64,000 nucleotides of DNA from Roseomonas fluvialis. Lineage in GTDB: Bacteria; Pseudomonadota; Alphaproteobacteria; Acetobacterales; Acetobacteraceae. The stretch spans positions 3,311,001 to 3,375,000 of the forward strand of contig NZ_AP025637.1 of assembly GCF_022846615.1 (NCBI RefSeq), written 5' to 3'. Under the pieces are notes generated by a model that was given only the letters and a program-made list of their open reading frames with translations, made no database searches and was not told where the DNA came from. Below, in pieces: positions 11,988 to 21,617 of this stretch. Position 1 is the stretch's first letter. Each line of letters begins with the position of its first letter. Made by a program: the position numbers and the translations under genes.

Positions 11988-13880
11988 ATGCTTACCGCGC
12001 TGCGCCGCCTCGCCGGCACCTGGGTCGCCAAGATCCTCTTCGTCCTGCTCATCCTGTCCTTCGCCGTCTGGGGGATCGAGGACGTGGTGCGCAACCTCGG
12101 CCGCGATACCGCCGTCGCGCGGGTGGGCGGGGAGCCGATCGAACTGGCGGAAGCCCAGGCGAATGCACGGCGCGAGATGGCGCGCATCGCCCGGCAGCTC
12201 GGCAACCGGTTCGAGCCGGACGACAATATCCGCCGCGCGGTGGCCGCGCAGGCGCTGGAACAACTCATCTCTGACCGCGCGCTGCGGGCCGAGGCGCGGC
12301 GCCTGGGCATCGGCGCGCCGACCGATGCGGTGCGCGATTCGGTCTTCGCCATCCCCGGGCTGCGCGGGGCGGATGGCACGTTCTCCCGCCCGGTGCTGGA
12401 CGGCTTCCTGCGGCAGAACGAGCTGACCGAGCAGCAGTTCCTGCAGGTGGTGGCGGGCGACCTGCTGCGCCAGCAACTGGCCGGCGCGGTGCGTTCGGGC
12501 GCTTCCGGCCCGGATGCGCTGAGCGCGCCGATCCTGGCCTGGGCGATGGAACGCCGCGCCGCCGAGGTGGTGCTGGTGCAGTCGGGCGCGATGCCGGAAC
12601 CCGAGGCGCCCACCGAGGCGCAGCTGCGCCGCTACCAGGAGAACAACGCGGCGCGCTTCTCCACCCCGGAATTCCGGGAGGCGTCTGTCGCGGTGCTGTC
12701 GCCCGAGACCGTCGCGGCCGAGATCGAGGTGCCGGATGCCGACCTGGCCGCCGCCTACGAGCAGCGCCGCGCGCAGTACGACACGCCCGAGCGCCGCGCC
12801 CTGCTGCAGGCGGTGGTGCCGAACGAGGCGGCGGCGCGCGAGATCGCGCAGGCCTGGCGCGACGGGGCCGAATTCCCCGCCATCGAGGCACGCGCGGCCG
12901 CGGCGGATGGCAGCGCGGCAGAACTTGGCGTGCTGGACCGCGCGACGCTGCCGCTGCCGAACGTGGCCGAGGCCGCCTTCGCCGCGCCGGCCGGCGGCAT
13001 TACCGACCCGGTGCAGTCGCCCTTCGGGTGGCACGTGGTGAAGGTGGACCGCATCGAGCCGGCGGCGGTGCGCACGCTGGCGGAGGTGCGCGACGAATTG
13101 CGCGCCGAGGTGGCGCGCGACCGCGCGCTCGACATGGCCTATGAGCGCGCCAACCGGATCGAGGATGCGCTGGCCGGCGGGGCGAGCCTGGCCGAGGTGG
13201 CGCTGCGCTTCGGCGCGCAGGTGGTGACGGCCACGATCGATGCCTCGGGCCGCGACCCGCAGGGCGCGGTGGTGGCGCTGCCGGTGCCTGAGGCACAGCG
13301 CCCGGACCTGCTGCGCGCCGTGTTCGCCGCGCGCCAGGGCGACGCGCCGCGCATGACCGAGATGGGCGACGCCTTCGTGGCGGTCGAGCTGCGCGCCATC
13401 ACACCCCCGGCGCTGCGCCCCTTCGACAGCGTCGAAGCCGCGCTGCGCATCGCGTTCGAGGCGGATGCACGCCGCCGCGCCGCCGAGGAACGGGCCGCCG
13501 CGTTGCTGGCAGCCGTGCGCGGCGGCAAGTCGCTGGCCGAGGCGGCCGAGGAAGCCGGGCTGACCGCGCAGCGCGTCCCAGCCTTCGGGCGCAACCCGCA
13601 GCAGGCCGGTGCGCTGCCGCCCGAATTGCTGGCGCCGCTGTTCGAGGCGAAGCGCGGCGACGTGACCATGGCCGAGACGCGCACCGGCTTCGCGGTGGCG
13701 CAGCTGACCGACATCATCCCCTTCAACCCGGGCAGCGATCCGCTCGGGCTGGGGCGCGTGCGCACCGAGATCGAGCAGTCGATGCAGGACGAGCTCGAGG
13801 AGCAGTTCGCGGTGGCCCTGCGCGCGCGGGCCGATGTGCGGATCAACCGCAGCCTTCTGGACCAGGTGACCGGGCGATGA
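11988..13880 (+). CDS. ppiD: PpiD-like membrane-anchored peptidyl-prolyl isomerase/chaperone
   Basis: A 630-residue periplasmic foldase anchored by one N-terminal helix (about residues 15-35: VAKILFVLLILSFAVWGIED). After it comes the SurA-N-like chaperone region and, at about residues 265-355, a parvulin-type PPIase domain with LGVLDRATLPLPNVAEAAF and SPFGWHVVKVDRIE. The rest is helical with parvulin-like remnants. It helps fold outer-membrane proteins as they leave the Sec translocon. Its TGA overlaps the ATG of trpE (ATGA), so the two are translationally coupled, an arrangement also common in other alphaproteobacteria. Confidence 0.9.
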   Translation: MLTALRRLAGTWVAKILFVLLILSFAVWGIEDVVRNLGRDTAVARVGGEPIELAEAQANARREMARIARQLGNRFEPDDNIRRAVAAQALEQLISDRALRAEARRLGIGAPTDAVRDSVFAIPGLRGADGTFSRPVLDGFLRQNELTEQQFLQVVAGDLLRQQLAGAVRSGASGPDALSAPILAWAMERRAAEVVLVQSGAMPEPEAPTEAQLRRYQENNAARFSTPEFREASVAVLSPETVAAEIEVPDADLAAAYEQRRAQYDTPERRALLQAVVPNEAAAREIAQAWRDGAEFPAIEARAAAADGSAAELGVLDRATLPLPNVAEAAFAAPAGGITDPVQSPFGWHVVKVDRIEPAAVRTLAEVRDELRAEVARDRALDMAYERANRIEDALAGGASLAEVALRFGAQVVTATIDASGRDPQGAVVALPVPEAQRPDLLRAVFAARQGDAPRMTEMGDAFVAVELRAITPPALRPFDSVEAALRIAFEADARRRAAEERAAALLAAVRGGKSLAEAAEEAGLTAQRVPAFGRNPQQAGALPPELLAPLFEAKRGDVTMAETRTGFAVAQLTDIIPFNPGSDPLGLGRVRTEIEQSMQDELEEQFAVALRARADVRINRSLLDQVTGR

Positions 13881-15391
13881 TCGGGACCGATGCCGCGGCG
13901 GTGCGCGCCGCGCTGGAGGCGGGGCGCGGTGGGATCCTGGTGCGCGAGCGCGTCGCGGACCTCGACACGCCGGTCGGCGCCTTCCTGAAACTGACCGGTG
14001 GCGCGCAGGCGAATGCCTTCCTGCTCGAGAGCATCGAGGGCGGTGCGGCGCGCGGGCGGTATTCGGGCATCGGGATGGCGCCGGACCTGGTGTGGCGCTG
14101 CAAGGATGGCCGCGCCGAGGTCAACCGCCATGCGCTGACCGCGCCGCATGCCTTCGAACCGGAGCCCGGCCCCGCGCTGGACAGCCTGCGGCGGCTGATC
14201 GCCGAGGCGCGCATGCCGGTGCCGCCGGGCCTGCCGCCGATGGCCGCGGGGCTGTTCGGGTACCTCGGCTACGACATGGTGCGGCTGATCGAGAAGCTGC
14301 CATCGACCAACCCGGATGTGCTGGGCATTCCCGACGCGGTGCTGACGCGGCCGACGCTGATGGCCGTCTTCGACCATGTGCGGGACACGCTGACTTTGTG
14401 CGCCCCGGTCTGGCCGGGCGGCGAACCCGGCGCGCTGATCGAGGCCGCCGAGGCACGGCTGGACGAGGCCGAGGCGGCGCTCGATCGCCCCGTGCCGCGG
14501 GCCGCACCGCCGGCGAACCTGCCGCGGCTGTCGGAACCCGACAGCAACTTCACCGAGGCCGGCTACATCGCCGCCGTCGAGCGCGCGAAGGAATACATCC
14601 GCGCCGGCGACGCCTTCCAGGTGGTGCCGTCCCAGCGCTTCTCGGTGCCCTTCGCGCTGCCGCCGTTTGCGCTGTATCGCGCGCTGCGGCGGATCAATCC
14701 CGCGCCCTTCCTCGTGTTCGGGGATTTCGGCGGGTTCTCGGTGGTGGCCGCGAGCCCGGAGATCCTGGTGCGCTGCCGCGATAACACCGTGACCGTCCGC
14801 CCGCTGGCCGGCACGCGGCGCCGCGGTGCCACGCCCGAGGAAGACCGCGCGCTGGAAGTGGAACTGCTGGCCGACCCGAAGGAGCGCGCGGAGCACCTGA
14901 TGCTGCTCGACCTCGGGCGCAACGATGTGGGGCGCGTGGCGGCGATCGGCACGGTGAAGGTGACGGCGCAGTTCCAGGTCGAGCGCTATTCGCAGGTGAT
15001 GCACATCGGGAGCGAAGTGCAGGGGCGCCTGCGGGATGGGCTCGATGCGCTGGATGCCTATTGCGCGGGATTCCCGGCCGGCACGCTGACCGGCGCGCCG
15101 AAAATCCGCGCGATGGAGATCATCGAGGAGCTGGAGCCCTCGCGGCGCGGATTGTACGCCGGCGGCATCGGATACTTCGGTGCCGATGGCGGCATGGACA
15201 CCTGCATCGCGCTGCGCACCGCTCTGGTGAAGGACGGCGTGATGCATGTGCAGGCCGGCGCCGGCGTGGTCGCGGATTCCGACCCGAAGTCGGAATACGA
15301 GGAGACGCGCCAGAAGGCGCGGGCGCTGTTCCGCGCGGCGGAGGAAGCGGTGCGCTTCGCGGCCGGGCGGCGCGAGCGCGGGAACGTCTGA
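13877..15391 (+). CDS. trpE: Anthranilate synthase component I
   Basis: Converts chorismate to anthranilate with ammonia from TrpG, the first step of tryptophan synthesis. The 504-residue protein shows the tryptophan feedback motif LLES (residues 49-52) and chorismate-enzyme signatures: QVVPSQRFSV, AASPEILVR, RPLAGTRRRGATPEED, HLMLLDLGRNDVGRV, FPAGTLTGAPKIRAMEII and GIGYFGADGGMDTCIALRT. The start overlaps the ppiD stop by 4 bases, so no leader peptide or attenuator is possible directly in front of it. It is separated from trpGDC by about 4.6 kb of unrelated genes. Confidence 0.97.
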   Translation: MIGTDAAAVRAALEAGRGGILVRERVADLDTPVGAFLKLTGGAQANAFLLESIEGGAARGRYSGIGMAPDLVWRCKDGRAEVNRHALTAPHAFEPEPGPALDSLRRLIAEARMPVPPGLPPMAAGLFGYLGYDMVRLIEKLPSTNPDVLGIPDAVLTRPTLMAVFDHVRDTLTLCAPVWPGGEPGALIEAAEARLDEAEAALDRPVPRAAPPANLPRLSEPDSNFTEAGYIAAVERAKEYIRAGDAFQVVPSQRFSVPFALPPFALYRALRRINPAPFLVFGDFGGFSVVAASPEILVRCRDNTVTVRPLAGTRRRGATPEEDRALEVELLADPKERAEHLMLLDLGRNDVGRVAAIGTVKVTAQFQVERYSQVMHIGSEVQGRLRDGLDALDAYCAGFPAGTLTGAPKIRAMEIIEELEPSRRGLYAGGIGYFGADGGMDTCIALRTALVKDGVMHVQAGAGVVADSDPKSEYEETRQKARALFRAAEEAVRFAAGRRERGNV

Positions 15392-15395
15392 CGCG

Positions 15396-15611
15396 GTGCC
15401 GCCCGCGGGAGCGCCAGACCCTGTGCCTCCCGCGGGACCGCCTGCCTCTGTGCCGCACGCGGAAACGCCTGCCTCTGTGCCGCACGCGGCAACGCCTGAC
15501 CCCGTGCCGCACGCGGCAACGCCTGACCCCGTGCCGCACGCGGCAACGCCCGGCCCCGTGCCGCACACGGCAACGCCCGGCCCCGTGCCGCACGCGGCGA
15601 CGCCCGACATC
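15396..15611 (+). repeat. Eight tandem 27-bp repeats (nonapeptide V-P-H-A-A-T-P-x-P)
   Basis: Units begin at 15396, 15423, 15450, 15477, 15504, 15531, 15558 and 15585, each starting GTGCCG. The first two units read VPPAGAPDP and VPPAGPPAS; the others fit VPH[AT][AE]TP[ADG][PSI]. The inner copies are nearly identical at the DNA level, which suggests recent expansion by slippage or recombination. They lie at the 5' end of the glycosyltransferase-like gene, immediately after trpE. Confidence 0.9.
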
Positions 15612-16685
15612 GCCCCGCTGCTCGCCCTGGCCGAAGACGCGCGCCAGGCCGGCCGGCCGCTGGAGGCCGCAGCCGGGCTGCGCGCGCTCGCGGCGCTGGT
15701 GCCGGGGGACCCCGGCATCCGCGCCGCCCTCGCCCGCGCGCTGTTCCAGGCCGGGCTCTGGAACGAGGCCTGGGCGGCCTACGAAGTCCGCTTCGACTTG
15801 CTGCCCTCCGCCTTCCCCCGCGTGACGCGGCTTGGGCCGGACGGGCCCATGCCGCTGCCCCCCTGGCGCGGCCAGGGGTCGCCCGCCGCCGTGCTGGTGA
15901 TGGGGGAACAGGGGCTGGGGGATACCATCCAGTTCGCACGCTACCTGCCGCTCCTGGCGGCGCGCGGGTTGCGCGTGCATGCCGTGCTGGATGCGCGGCT
16001 GCATGCGCTGCTGGCACCGGTGACCGGCGGGATCGACCTGCGCCCGAGCAGCGCGCCAGGCTCCGTGCCCGGTGTGCGCGCCTGGCTGCCGCTGATGGAC
16101 CTGCCGCGCGCGCTGGGGCTGGCACCGCAGCACTATCAGGGGCGCATCCCGTACCTGGCGGCGGAGCGCGAGCGCGTCGCGCGGCTACGCGGGCGCATCG
16201 GCACGGGCGGCTTGCGGGTAGGCATTGTCTGGCAGGGCAATCCGGCCGCGCCGGTGGATGCGAACCGATCGGTGCCGCTGGCGGCCTTCGCGCCGCTCGC
16301 CGCGGTGCCGGGCGTGCAGCTGTTCGCGCTGCAGAAGGGACCGGGCGAGGAGCAGCAGGCCGCCTTCCCGCTCGACCGGCTGGGGCCGGAATTGGATGGC
16401 GGGGGGGACTGGTTCCTCGACACCGCGGCGGCGATCGAAGCCCTCGACCTGGTGGTGACGGTCGACACGGCCGTGCTGCACCTGGCCGGCGCGCTGGGGC
16501 GCCCGGCGCTGATGCTGATGCACGGACGGCACGCCGACTGGCGATGGCTGCACGCGCAGGACGTGCCGATCTGGTACCCGTCCGTGCGGCTGGTGCGCTG
16601 CCCGGACGCCAGCGCGGATTGGCGCGGGGCGGTGGCGCGCGCGGCCTTCCTGGTGCGGACGGGGAACCTGCCGCCGGCGGCGTGA
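15396..16685 (+). CDS. TPR/glycosyltransferase-9-like protein with N-terminal nonapeptide repeats
   Basis: The body (about residue 70 on) begins with one or two TPR-like helix pairs (LLALAEDARQAGRPLEAAAGLRALAALVP). It continues as the paired Rossmann fold of heptosyltransferase-like TPR proteins: VLVMGEQGLGDTIQFARYL, VGIVWQGNP, RSVPLAAFAPL and VVTVDTAVLHLAGALGRP. It may glycosylate a protein or polysaccharide. The first 72 residues are eight VPHAATPDP-like units, each opening with a GTG codon, so the start cannot be fixed. I list the first GTG, 4 bases after the trpE stop. An in-frame extension into trpE is Arg-rich and unlikely. Confidence 0.7.
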   Translation: MPPAGAPDPVPPAGPPASVPHAETPASVPHAATPDPVPHAATPDPVPHAATPGPVPHTATPGPVPHAATPDIAPLLALAEDARQAGRPLEAAAGLRALAALVPGDPGIRAALARALFQAGLWNEAWAAYEVRFDLLPSAFPRVTRLGPDGPMPLPPWRGQGSPAAVLVMGEQGLGDTIQFARYLPLLAARGLRVHAVLDARLHALLAPVTGGIDLRPSSAPGSVPGVRAWLPLMDLPRALGLAPQHYQGRIPYLAAERERVARLRGRIGTGGLRVGIVWQGNPAAPVDANRSVPLAAFAPLAAVPGVQLFALQKGPGEEQQAAFPLDRLGPELDGGGDWFLDTAAAIEALDLVVTVDTAVLHLAGALGRPALMLMHGRHADWRWLHAQDVPIWYPSVRLVRCPDASADWRGAVARAAFLVRTGNLPPAA

Positions 16686-16692
16686 CGCCGCG

Positions 16693-16881
16693 TCAGGCGA
16701 TGGCGCCCACCGCCAACAGCAGGCTCAGCCCGATCCAGGCGACCAGCAGCACCAGCGCGACGCCCAGCACGACGCGCGCCGGGCCAGGATGATGGTGGCG
16801 GCGCAGCAGCACGCCGACACCGACCAGGATCGTCAGGATCGCCGGCAGCGCCCAGGGCATGACATCCAGTGCGACCATCAT
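16693..16881 (-). CDS. Small two-helix membrane protein
   Basis: A 62-residue protein with two hydrophobic helices (about 8-25 and 37-60) flanking a short RRHHHPGPAR loop. Its ATG overlaps the TGA of the upstream dehydratase-like gene (ATGA), so it is probably translated from the same mRNA. The overlap and clean two-helix profile support it as a real gene. Family not recognised. Confidence 0.55.
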   Translation of the reverse strand: MMVALDVMPWALPAILTILVGVGVLLRRHHHPGPARVVLGVALVLLVAWIGLSLLLAVGAIA

Positions 16882-18080
16882 CGCCCGCTGCTCCTCACGA
16901 TCGCGTCCTCGCGCGCCGCCACCTCCGGCAGCAGCCGTGCCCCGAGCCCGGGGCTTTCCATCGGCAACACCCAGCCCTGTTCGACGCGCGGCAGCACCGT
17001 CACCAGGTCGCGATACCAGGTGGCGAGCGTGGCGCGCACCACCTCCTGGAACATCGCGGTGGGGGCGTGCATGGCCAGGTGGACCGAGGCGATCAGGGTG
17101 ACCGGCCCGGTGCAGTCATGCGGGGCCACGGGGCGCGACCAGGCTTCGGCGAGCGCGGCGATCTTGCGTGCCTCGGTCAGGCCGCCGCACCAGGCGAGGT
17201 CGAGCATGACGATATCCGTCGCCCCCGCCACCAGCAGGTCGCGGAAGGCGACCTTGCCGCCCAGCGTCTCGCTCGCGCAGATCGGCGTGCGCACGGCGCG
17301 GCGCAGTTCGGCCAGCGAGGCGACGTCGTCCATCTTTCCGATCGGGTCTTCCGCCCAGGTGATGTCGAATTCCTCCAGCGCCTTGCAGATCTGGAAGGCG
17401 GCGGGCATCGACCACAGGGAATGGAGTTCCGCCATGATCTCCATGCGGTCGCCCACGGCGCGGCGGATCTTCGCGAAGGGCTCGATACCCTTCTTCAGGT
17501 CCGACAGCGTGATGGACACGCCCTGCGTGGCCGGCGCGTAGATGTCGAAGGGCCAGATCTTCATGGCGTTGAAGCCCTCGGACAGCAGGCTTTCCGCCAG
17601 CGTCCCGGCATCGCGCATGAAGGCCACCTGGTCGTCATAGGGGCCGCGCGCCTCGTCCGCCGCGCCGATGTCGCGCCGCTGCGCGGACTTCGTGTTGTAG
17701 TCGTAGCCGGCGCAGGTGTTGTAGCTGCGCACCCGATCGCGGCACTTGCCGCCGAGCGCCTCATGGACCGGCACGCCGTGGCGTTGCCCGGCCAGGTCCC
17801 ACAACGCGATATCGATGGCGGAGGCGGCGCGGACCTCAGCGCTCGATCCGCCGAAGCCGACATAGGGCGTGAGCAGCAGGCGCGACACCGCCTCGATGTC
17901 GCGCGCGTCGCGGCCGATCAGCAGCGGGGCGACGCTCTCGTGGATGACGGCCTCGACCGCCGCGGCGCCGCGGAAGGCTTCGCCGAGGCCGGTCAGGCCC
18001 TCATCCGTGGTGACCTCGACCCAGATCAGGTTGGGGCGTTCGCCGATGCGGATGGTGCGGATATGCGTGATGCGGCTCAT
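16878..18080 (-). CDS. Enolase-superfamily dehydratase (mandelate racemase/muconate lactonising type)
   Basis: A 400-residue two-domain enzyme: capping domain at residues 1-125, then a TIM barrel. Visible barrel features are IALWDLAG, KIWPFD after strand 2, the metal-ligand segment IMAELHSLW (Glu with His two residues on), WAEDPIGKMDD, ICASETLGG and the catalytic-side His in VAPHDCTGPV. The ELH pattern, in place of DxN, is typical of the sugar-acid dehydratase (mannonate/galactonate) side of the superfamily. That makes an aldonic or uronic acid the best guess for substrate. It overlaps the upstream Bug receptor gene by 4 bases, so the two form one operon. Confidence 0.85.
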   Translation of the reverse strand: MSRITHIRTIRIGERPNLIWVEVTTDEGLTGLGEAFRGAAAVEAVIHESVAPLLIGRDARDIEAVSRLLLTPYVGFGGSSAEVRAASAIDIALWDLAGQRHGVPVHEALGGKCRDRVRSYNTCAGYDYNTKSAQRRDIGAADEARGPYDDQVAFMRDAGTLAESLLSEGFNAMKIWPFDIYAPATQGVSITLSDLKKGIEPFAKIRRAVGDRMEIMAELHSLWSMPAAFQICKALEEFDITWAEDPIGKMDDVASLAELRRAVRTPICASETLGGKVAFRDLLVAGATDIVMLDLAWCGGLTEARKIAALAEAWSRPVAPHDCTGPVTLIASVHLAMHAPTAMFQEVVRATLATWYRDLVTVLPRVEQGWVLPMESPGLGARLLPEVAAREDAIVRSSGR

Positions 18081-19030
18081 TCGGCGCGGATTCCCTGGCG
18101 GCGGACGACCTCGGCCCAGCGTGCGGCCTCGGCACGGACATGCGCGCCCATCTGTTCGGGCGACCCGCCCAGCGGCGTGGCACCCAGTTCCAGCATGCGC
18201 GCGCGCACGGCGGGGTTCTCGAGTGCGCGGGCGAAGGCGGCATTGAGCGCGGCGATGGCGGCCGGCGGCGTGCGCGCCGGCGTCATGAAGCCGAACCAGC
18301 TGTCGATCGCCATGCCCTGCACGCCCTGTTCGGCGAAGGTCGGCACGTCCGGCAGTTCCGGAATGCGGCTGTCGGAAACGGCGGCCAGCGCCCGCACCGA
18401 CCCGGCGCGGGTATGCGGCAGGATCGAGGGCAGGTTGTCGAAGAACACATCGACGCGCCCGGCGACGAGGTCGGTGATGGCCGGGCCTGATCCGCGATAG
18501 GGGACGTGCGTCATCTCGATGCCCGTGATCGAGCGCAGCAATTCAGGCCCGAGGTGGTTCGACGCACCGACGCCCGAGGACGCGAAGGACAGCGGCTGCC
18601 GCCGCGCCAGCGCGATGAATTCCTGCACGTTCGCCGCCGGCAATTCGCGCCGCACCGTCATCACGTTGCGCACCGCGCCGGTCAGGATCACGGGCGCGAA
18701 ATCGGCCAGCAGGTTGTAGCCGGGGTTCGCATACAGCGCCGGGTTGGCGCCGCAGGGGCCAAACGCGCATTGGACCAGCGTGGAGCCATCGGCCGCCCCG
18801 CGCGCGGCCTCGGCCATGCCGATATTGCCGCCGGCACCGCCGCGGTTCTCCACCACCGCGCCGCGCGGCAGGTGGGGTGCTGCGGCCTCGGCCAGCAGGC
18901 GGGCGACGATGTCGGAGGTGCCACCCGGGGTGAAGGGGACGATGATCCGCACCGGGCGGTCCGGCAGGTCGGCGGCGCGCGCCGCGCCCGGCAGCGCGAA
19001 CAGCAGCGCGGCAACGATGATCCGCAGCAT
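18077..19030 (-). CDS. Bug-family (TctC-like) periplasmic substrate-binding protein
   Basis: A 317-residue protein with signal peptide MLRIIVAALLFALPGAARA. The Bug pattern follows: DRPVRIIVPFTPGGTSDIVARL, VVENRGGAGGNIGM, SSGVGASNHLGPELL, MTHVPYRGSGPAITDLVAGRVD and a C-terminal PARTPPAAIAALNAA segment. Family members usually bind carboxylates. The gene has a strong AGGAGGAGGG site and shares a 4-base overlap with the dehydratase gene, which suggests the receptor delivers or senses that enzyme's substrate. No TctA/TctB membrane genes are in the window. Confidence 0.92.
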   Translation of the reverse strand: MLRIIVAALLFALPGAARAADLPDRPVRIIVPFTPGGTSDIVARLLAEAAAPHLPRGAVVENRGGAGGNIGMAEAARGAADGSTLVQCAFGPCGANPALYANPGYNLLADFAPVILTGAVRNVMTVRRELPAANVQEFIALARRQPLSFASSGVGASNHLGPELLRSITGIEMTHVPYRGSGPAITDLVAGRVDVFFDNLPSILPHTRAGSVRALAAVSDSRIPELPDVPTFAEQGVQGMAIDSWFGFMTPARTPPAAIAALNAAFARALENPAVRARMLELGATPLGGSPEQMGAHVRAEAARWAEVVRRQGIRAE

Positions 19031-19255
19031 GGTGGTCCCTCCTCCTGATCTTGGCGCCACGCTAGCGCGTTTTCCGATGAGGCGGCACCGGCCCGCGCCC
19101 GCGCCCGGCCGCCCAACGGCAGCAACCTGGATGCATGGGTGCGCGAGCACGCCGGTGCCGATGCCGTCAGGTCGAACGACGCGCTGGACCGGTCCGGGCG
19201 CCGGGGACGCCGGCCCGGGCTTTCGCGCGCGGCCGGGCCGGCGTAGCGATGCAGC

Positions 19256-19924
19256 ATGACCGGCGACGAACAGACCCCGCCCACCGTGGCCCCCGCCCAG
19301 CGGGCCAAGCCCGGCGTCGGCCAGTTGACCATGCGCCCGGTCGAGGTCCGTCTGTACCGCGCGCAACTGGTGCCGCCGCCCCGCTGCTACCTGGAATGGG
19401 GGCTGGGCGGGTCGACCGCCGAGGCGCTGCGCGCGGGGGCGGGACTGGTCGTCTCGGTCGAGGGCGACGGCGCCTGGATCGCGGCGGCGCGCGATGATGC
19501 GGCGGTGGCCGCCGCCGAGGCAACCGGCCGCCTGCGCCTGGTGCATGCCGATATCGGGCCGACGGGGAAATGGGGCATGCCGGTCGACCGCGGCACGCGC
19601 GCACGCTGGCCGGGCTATGCAGCGGCACCCTGGCCGGTGCTGGACGCGGCCGGGGCCTGGCCCGACCTGGTGCTGGTGGATGGTCGCTTCCGCGTCGCCT
19701 GTTGCCTGTCGATGGCGCGCGAATGCCTGGCACGGCCGGACCGCCCGCCGCCGCGCCTGATGCTGCACGATTTCAACGACCAGCGGCCGCATTACGAACC
19801 GATGCGCCTGGCCTGGGAGGAGGTGGGCGCGGCCGCCTCGCTGCGCGTGTTCCGGCTGCGCGCCGGGATCGACCCCGCTGCCCTGGCAGCCGGCATCGCG
19901 GCGCACGACCAGGACCCGCGCTGA
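19256..19924 (+). CDS. Methyltransferase-like protein
   Basis: A 222-residue cytoplasmic protein. YLEWGLGGSTAEAL resembles motif I of Rossmann methyltransferases, VVSVEGDGAW fits the acidic end of strand 2, and PDLVLVDGRFR fits the strand-4 segment. RLMLHDFNDQRPHY follows later. This set is seen in uncharacterised SAM-methyltransferase-like proteins near glycan genes. Which group it methylates, or whether it still binds SAM, is unclear because the glycine motif is atypical. It lies upstream of trpG on the same strand with a 68-base gap. Confidence 0.6.
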   Translation: MTGDEQTPPTVAPAQRAKPGVGQLTMRPVEVRLYRAQLVPPPRCYLEWGLGGSTAEALRAGAGLVVSVEGDGAWIAAARDDAAVAAAEATGRLRLVHADIGPTGKWGMPVDRGTRARWPGYAAAPWPVLDAAGAWPDLVLVDGRFRVACCLSMARECLARPDRPPPRLMLHDFNDQRPHYEPMRLAWEEVGAAASLRVFRLRAGIDPAALAAGIAAHDQDPR

Positions 19925-19992
19925 CGCGCCGGCACGGGCTGCTGCGCCTGCGCGCTTGATTCCCCCCGCGCCCCGGTCCAAGCATCACGCCC

Positions 19993-20591
19993 ATGATCCT
20001 GCTGATCGACAACTACGACAGTTTCACCTTCAACCTGTTTCACTTCCTGGGTGACCTGGGGGCGAAGGTGGAGGTGCGCCGCAACGACGCGATCGACCCG
20101 CAGGGGGTGCTCGCGATGCAGCCGGAGGCGGTGGTGCTCTCGCCCGGCCCCTGCACGCCGAACGAGGCCGGCATCTGCCTGCCGCTGATCAGCCTGGCGG
20201 CCGAGGTGCGGCTGCCGGTGCTGGGGGTGTGCCTCGGTCACCAGGCGATCGGGCAGGCCTTCGGCGGCCGCGTGATCCGCGCGCCGGAACCGGTGCACGG
20301 CAAGGTTTGGCAGGTGCATCACGCTGGGGCGGATGTCTTCGCCGGCATCCCCTCCCCGTTTGCCGCCACGCGCTACCATTCGCTGATCGTCGAGCGCGCC
20401 ACCATGCCCGATTGCCTCGAGGTCACGGCCTGGACCGAGGACGGCATCGCGATGGGGCTGAAGCATCGCGACCTGCCGATTTCGGGCGTGCAGTTCCATC
20501 CGGAGAGCATCGCCTCCGCCCATGGGCACGACCTGCTGCGGAACTTCCTCGTGCTGGCGGGTGCGACGCTGCCGACACCCGTCGCGGCCTG

Positions 20592-20592
<1 letters not shown>
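19993..20592 (+). CDS. trpG: Anthranilate synthase component II (glutamine amidotransferase)
   Basis: Supplies ammonia from glutamine to TrpE. The 199-residue class I amidotransferase has the N-terminal [15 protein letters not shown], the oxyanion segment [12 protein letters not shown], nucleophile Cys80 in [16 protein letters not shown], and the His-Glu dyad in GVQFHPESI. It is also the type that can serve p-aminobenzoate synthesis, a dual role known for some family members. The stop codon shares one base with the trpD start (TGATG), so translation is coupled. Confidence 0.95.

Positions 20593-21613
<1,021 letters not shown>

Positions 21614-21617
<4 letters not shown>

Noticed and set aside
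15396-15611. CRISPR-like array
   Set aside because: The 27-bp units are contiguous with no unique spacers and keep a reading frame; they are coding tandem repeats.
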